Source: Adiantum capillus-veneris (taxonomy: Eukaryota > Streptophyta > Polypodiopsida > Polypodiales > Pteridaceae). Taken from it: a stretch of DNA of 64,000 nucleotides. Below are positions 58,369 through 64,000 of this stretch, one piece after another. Numbering within the stretch: the first letter of the stretch is position 1; the number at the start of each line of letters is the position of its first letter. The notes beneath the pieces were generated by a model that saw only the letters and a program-made list of their open reading frames with translations, was not told the origin of the DNA and did not search any database. A program made the position numbers and the translations under genes. Where the stretch lies: contig CM043958.1 of assembly GCA_014529385.2 (NCBI GenBank), positions 90,789,025 to 90,853,024 on the forward strand, given 5' to 3'.

Positions 58369-61300
58369 ATGGAGGGTTTCCCAATGCCTAATCCTGATAG
58401 CTCAAGCTAAGACATGCATGCCATGGGCGTGCGGTCCGGGTCGAGCGTGCTAGGCCGCTTTAAGGAAACCTTTAGTAGAGCCACTCGCTCCGAACATGGA
58501 GCTAATGATGTAAATGAGGGGGGTGGGGAAGTAAATTCTCCATTCATGACCAACGTAGACCCTATGCCCTTAGAGAATGTGCACGTGAATACTCCATTCA
58601 CTACACCTCCTGACTCTTGAGAGCTATTTCCCTCCAAGGTTATATTACTTGATGGTAGGAGCCTTGCCGAAGTGCAAGAGGTTGAGCGGTATATCCTTGC
58701 AGCGAGGGAAAAGGAAATTGAGGGCTTACACAAGGCGGAGCAACGAAGAGAGTTAAAATCAAAAGCTCCTATGTCAATATCTTTGCTAGGAGAGTAATCG
58801 AGTGCTCCTGACTTAGCAACCGCTAAGGGCCAGCCCCTAGAAAGCAACATTGCATCTAGCTCAAAGGACACCCCTAACACTTCAATCCTAGATGGAGTGT
58901 TCTTAAATGAGAACTGGGAGTACGAACTACAAACGAAAAATCTAACCGACCTATACACAAGTGACACCTATCACGTGGGTTGGTTAGATGTCCTACAATC
59001 CACAATGGGTGCTACTAGTGTGGAGGATCAACAACAAAGAGTTTGTGAGGTCATCCATAGGGTCATTGAGTTAGAGACACAGAACAAGGGGATCAACATG
59101 CCTTCAACGGGTCTCATGAGATTCTTGGATACAGGAAAGGCTAAACAACCAACCTTATCGCAAATGGAGACTCCCTCGGTAAGTCCGATGGATCCCCCAT
59201 ATGTCGTTTCGCCATGGGTCTCGGTGCAATCTGAGCCCACAAGTGATAGCTTTACCTTTCCAAGCCTACCTCATCTTTCCCTTGATGACACCATGGCTAC
59301 CATGCCTACCCCAATGATGGGCATGCCAAGAAACACGCGATGGACCTCATTTGTTAGTAAAGCACCGCTACATGGTAGCTCAATGCCTGCAACAGTACCT
59401 ACAAGTGTGTACCAATTGCATGCACCTATGGGTCATCACACTCATGTAGTCCCTACCCCTCCCATTGTTTCAACTACCTATGCTCCACAACCACAACACC
59501 CAAGTTATTATTTCCATGGGACTATACCGGCTAGCATTAGCATGTCACATTCGACGTCTGCTATGCCTAGGGCCACACATATGAACTTTGGACCGCCACA
59601 TGGCACAACCCCGTACCAAATGTGGAACCCAAGGGCTTCCTATGCGCCAAGACCAATGCCAATACCTACTCCACATGTATTCTATGGAGCACCTTCACCC
59701 GCGGTGCCTAATCACTTAGGTGACTTGGCAACATTTGCTCAAGCTATTGGTCGATCTATTGCTGAGAATATGCGTAACACGCCTGATAGAGAGCCTAGAA
59801 GTAAGGCAGTACAAATAGCCAAGCTCACACAAAAATTTTGTGGAGACGAGGATGTGAGAAAGCATATCGAAGTGTTTGAACAAATATGCGATTCTCTAGG
59901 AGAACACAATCACCTGCATAAGAGTAATGCTTTAAGCCTAACCCTAAGTGGGAAGGCAGAGGATTAGTATAGAACCCTAAGGGTGGAAGAAAAATCAATT
60001 TACCCTCCTCTTAGGAGACTGTTCTTGAAAGAATACATACGAGAGGGAGTGCTTTGGGGTGTAGCCTCTCAGCTCCAGAAAGCCCAACGAGAGGAAGGAG
60101 AGTCGGTGAGAGACTTTATTAATCGACTGAAGCATTTGAATTCTCGTTATAATCCAAATGAGCGCTTCAATAATAATCAATTGCTTGATAGATTCATTAG
60201 GGGATTACGACATGAGGATATCTACAATGGCCTAGTCATTAGAGGTATCACCACTTGGGAAGCAGTCACCACCAATGCGATCCAATTGGAGCATAATTTA
60301 ATGATTCAAGGAGAAAGAGTGTCTGTTGAGCCTAAATCTATCAGCTCGCAAGCATCAGGGCATCAACCAATGACCCTAAAGCCTATTTCTAAAGAGCCAA
60401 AGATATCTGAGATGACTTTAGCAGATCTCACCAAGGCTATTCAAGAGAGTCTTAGAGACAATCGTGCTCCGCAAAACAATCATATGTATCCAAGAAGGGA
60501 GCAACAATGGTGCTCAGTATGCTATGGACCGCATAGTACCAGTGAATGCCCTACGTTTAGACTAAAATTCAATGGGAATTGCAATGCTTGTGGAAGGTAT
60601 GGTCATCAAGCTAAGGATTGCATAGTATTTAAGCGCGCGATGGCTAATAGACCAACCTTAGCATGGATAGACACACCTCGAGTGCCTGCATTGATGCCGG
60701 CCCCACCTCTTGAACAAACAACACAACACATGGTCCCTAGGGCCCAAAATGTTGTTCAAACAACACCCTTACCACCTCTAGTGCTAGGACTGCAACCACC
60801 ACATCCGAGAATCACTTCAGTGAATCAAGTGGGTTGTGAGTCATCTATTGCTTGTTTGGAAGGCTGTGAGGAAGATATAGACCCTAATATTGCCTATGGG
60901 ATGGATGTGCGTGAAGAAAGTCCACAATACTACATGGAGTACTATTGGGGACAAGTCAAACCTGTCTATCAAGTAGCTGCTCTTGCTACAAGAGGCCAAA
61001 ATATCAATTACACTGCTAAGAGACCACCTCTTCAATGCTATGAGTGTGGAGGTCTGCATCGTGTGACCAAATGTCCTATTAGGCTACAAAAGAACGCCAC
61101 ACTAATGCAAACCAATCAAGCGAGCACGTCTACAATGCCGATACTCATGTGTAATCGATGTGGCATAGATCATTTGATTGCCCAATGTCCAATTAATTTA
61201 AATGCACCGAAGATCACACCATTAAACTTGATTGAAGTTATCGAGGAGCCATCACAAAGTACACCTGTGGTACCAGTAAACGTACTCACACGATCGATGC

Positions 61301-62079
61301 TCCAAAAACAAAATTATATTCTTGAGGAAAGGGACACGACATCAATTACCCAATCTCAAAAAAAAAACACACAAAGGAAGAGATTGCAAAAAGCAGCGAA
61401 GTCAGACCCCAGTTCAAAGACCAACATAGGGACTGGTAATGACTTCGTATATATGAACGACACCGAGGAGGATTCTGATTCAAGTGAAACCATGGAGACC
61501 AAAACGACCACTAAGATAGAAACCAACAAGGAAGATCTTCACGAGCCACAATGGACAAGATTCAAGAAGAAGATGGGAACTTATCCAAACCCTACAGAGG
61601 AGATTGAGCAAGTCCAACAATTAAGGAGTTTGATAGAAGATACCCAAAGGGATCTAGAACCAACACCTAGGCAGATCCAGATTACAGACACCGTGTTCCC
61701 TATGCAACAACCACCTCACCAAGTCCATAGACTCTTAGCCATACCTAGTGTTATCCAAGAAGAAAGTGACTTAAAGTCATGGGAAAGTGGGCGTACTCAC
61801 TTCTTGATCGAAAGAATGTTTACAGAGGGACTACTTGATCCTATCGACGAAATGGAGATCCCATCTTCCCCATGTCAAGGGACTGAAGTCCAAAAGGTGT
61901 CGTTAAACATTGCCAAATTGATGGATTTCATGTCTTCAGAAGTTAGAACCACCATCATGTCCAAACTATATAAAGACCCTGAGCTAGTCTCAGCTCTTCG
62001 AGCCTTCCTCAATGGAGAACTGTCGGACAAATGTGGATTGGGTCCACCTAGCAGTAACCATAGACACTTGGGGAAATAG
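58369..62079 (+). pseudogene. Very large Ty3-type gag with four zinc knuckles
   Basis: A single frame of about 1,236 codons interrupted only by in-frame stops at 58408-58410, 58618-58620, 58795-58797 and 59965-59967. N-terminal part: charged, coiled-coil-like (ERYILAAREKEIEGLHKAEQ). Codons 180-480 are Pro/Met/Thr/His-rich. The capsid domain (about codons 480-640) includes FCGDEDVRKHIEVFEQI, REEGESVRDFINRL and LLDRFIRGLRHEDI. The TAG falls where gag normally has Trp before Tyr. Zinc knuckles: CSVCYGPHSTSEC, CNACGRYGHQAKDC, CYECGGLHRVTKC and CNRCGIDHLIAQC. A Lys/Thr/Glu-rich region and a final helical domain (LNIAKLMDFMSSEVRTTIM) follow. No protease, RT or integrase is present after it. Normal plant gags have one or two knuckles. 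Confidence 0.75.
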
Positions 62080-62535
62080 GGGGACGACCTGGGTAACACA
62101 TGAGGGGGATGAAATACCACCATTCGTACCCTTAAATATGCTAGAAGCAATGCATATAGCTTCTGACAAGACTCATCCTAATATAACGAAGAAAACATAC
62201 AAGTGGGTCCCTAAAGCTTCTTTAGCGACCATAGCTAGTGCTAAAAAACAGAAGCCTTGTAAGAAACGTCTCACTCGCTCTAAGAAATGTAAGGAAACAT
62301 GGCGATGGATTCCTAAACGACTATTGGAAGCCCAAGGCTACTAGCAAGGAAATGATCAAATCTGGGTGCCAAAACGTAGATTTTGTTCTTACCTGTCACC
62401 TGACCCATGTGAGCCCAATCCCATAGCTCCAAAACGAATCAACGATCGCGGAAAAAAAAATTCACACAATGCTACACACCCGCTCCAGAGCTAGTTTGGG
62501 TACCGAAGAAAGAACAATTTGTTCCACCTAGCTGA
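62080..62535 (+). pseudogene. Continuation with repeated W-[VI]-P-K motifs
   Basis: After the TAG at 62077-62079 the +2 frame is open (THEGDEIPPFVPLNML) with YKWVPK, WRWIPK, IWVPK and VWVPK at about 62200, 62310, 62370 and 62500, interrupted by stops. The spacing is about 20-45 codons. I know of no family with this pattern. It may be the C-terminal tail of the same protein after a frame shift. Confidence 0.5.
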
Positions 62536-62845
62536 GGAAGGGGGGAGTCCCATGAAGCATCGAGCTCCTCATGTAATGCATCCGTAGAGGTAAAAGCTTC
62601 TCCACTGCCTCCACCTACAATAGTGGACCTCCATAAAGCTACATAGGAATCCACACCTCACAGTGTTCAAGAATCACCTGATGAACCACTTCAAGTTCGA
62701 TCCTGGGAGAGTACCTTACCACCCTTGCAACTCGACGAGGCACCTAAGGTAATAGAAAAATACTGGCAAAAATCCTCACCTATTACCAACTGGAACAATT
62801 GGTTTCAAAGGGCAACGAGCACATTTCAAATGGTATGATCTACCC

Positions 62846-64000
62846 AAGGAAGGGGGAGTGTTTGCTGATAGTCATCATTCACTCACTCCCCTCTCAACCT
62901 TCCTCCCTGACCTCTCAATCTCCCAATCTTAGGGAATGTATATATAAAGCCTTATACTCACAAAAAACAAAAATAATAAAGAGCAAGAGCAATTAGCAAA
63001 CGAGTGTGCACAATAAAAGTCAAAACATTGACCAGACCTACACATTCACATCCGGTACACTGAAACAGAAACCTATATCATAAAAAACCTTTGATCCTCA
63101 TCACTTGAGTGATGGAGGGTAGGTAGAATCGAGTGTTTCTGTTTTAGAGTTTAGTGATTAGCAAAGTTCTTTCTTCCCACTGATGTGCCTCCTAGAGGTA
63201 TTCTTTGTGTTTCCTCGTGTGTACAGGAACGTGTTGATGTGGTTAGGATTTGGACCTTCATAGAATCTTTCTCTCATCCACTTTTCAAATCAAGCACGAT
63301 CATCAACACAAACAGGTGTTTCTTGTCCATTAGCATTGCCCCTTATCTTTTTGCATCCATGTTTGTCTGCTTTAATTGTGTTGGTAGCATAATATTCAAC
63401 ACATTTGCTTAGTATCAAACATTAAATTTGATGTAATTTTTTGTCATAATCACTTGTCTAGGTTTAAAAATCAAGCAGTTCGACTAAGCTAGTTTGACCA
63501 AGTTAGGTGTTAGAGATCTTCTCTTAATACCATGGGGAATGCCTTTATAATTATCAATGGTTACTTAGGTTCTTAATCCGATTTAGGCAGCATTATGTGA
63601 AATGTACTAGGGCTTTCTAGTGGGATTAGTCCCTATTGACCTTTAGCTTAAGTATTATAAAGGGAGTTTACTAGTGTGATGAGCCTGGGGAGGTGTAACA
63701 GTGTTATATGACCCCCCAAAGTTACAAAATTAAAATGCTGAAAATGAACAAAAAAATAAATAAATCAAAGTGCCACAATGTAAAATCTTAAGCTGGAAGA
63801 GAAATCTCAGCTTGATTGGGTACTTCACTCACATGTATTGCCTATGGTACTAGAGCCCTAGAGGTTCCCAGTATGGGCGCTTTTCCTTGAAAAGCAAAAA
63901 ACCCAAGGCATACAAAATAAGCACACACATCAAAATTGAATCACTGAGAAAAGACTTTGGGGGGTCAAAGAAAAGGTAATCCGTCAGGCGATGATTTCAT
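62846..64000 (+). other. Polypurine tract, probable start of a 3' LTR, then unassigned DNA
   Basis: AAGGAAGGGGGAG (62846-62858) is followed by TGTTTGCTGATAGTC, the expected layout for a 3' LTR, and TATATATAAAG lies about 75 bp further on. This LTR start does not match the LTR at 56873, so the two ends may be from different elements. The LTR end is not recognised, and nothing else is seen to 64000. Confidence 0.45.

Overview
The window is plant nuclear DNA, about 43% GC by eye. It carries spliced genes, Ty1/copia and Ty3 LTR retrotransposons with plant-type primer binding sites, a CACTA element, hAT elements and very many (GA/CT)n runs. The only recognisable host gene is NAA50 (N-alpha-acetyltransferase 50) on the minus strand, reassembled from three exons at 22807-22960, 21986-22108 and 2356-2585. 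The exons join in phase into a 168-codon reading frame with a normal stop. Its second intron is 19,400 bp and is filled with nested transposons. Introns of this size and the divergent NAA50 sequence suggest a large-genome plant, possibly a fern or another early-diverging lineage, but the window does not prove this.

Layout. 1-2355: 3' flank of NAA50. 2586-21985: giant intron, holding an unidentified GC-rich block (2950-5000), a hAT transposase 3' end (5048-5449), a Copia element (Copia-1, 7224-16512, minus) and a zone of broken LTRs (16513-20570). Copia-1 itself contains a 732-bp hAT element, which contains a 161-bp hAT MITE, and separately a non-coding LTR element (11897-15098). 22807-23350: NAA50 exon 1 and upstream region, with long poly(G) runs. 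24015-31383: a gene with the motifs of a Rep-like HUH endonuclease, split by a complete 6.3-kb CACTA transposon (24257-30550) that has CACTACAAGAGG terminal inverted repeats and a CTA target duplication. 33915-37908: Ty3 and Copia fragments, with an 803-bp solo LTR inserted inside a Copia RNase H. 38816-53490: Copia-4, with 192-bp LTRs, containing a 9.1-kb Ty3 element (39232-48351, minus). One LTR of that Ty3 element holds a 299-bp solo LTR. 53491-56872: non-coding DNA with two copies of a hairpin-forming repeat. 56873-62860: a further Ty3-type LTR and primer binding site, followed by a very large gag-only reading frame with four zinc knuckles and no polymerase.

Most transposon reading frames are broken. 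Many of the breaks are in-frame TAG codons where the family normally has Gln or Trp, which fits decay of methylated cytosines. The strongest candidates for something new are the HUH-endonuclease-like gene and the gag-only element with four zinc knuckles and W-[VI]-P-K repeats. No rRNA, tRNA or CRISPR array was found.
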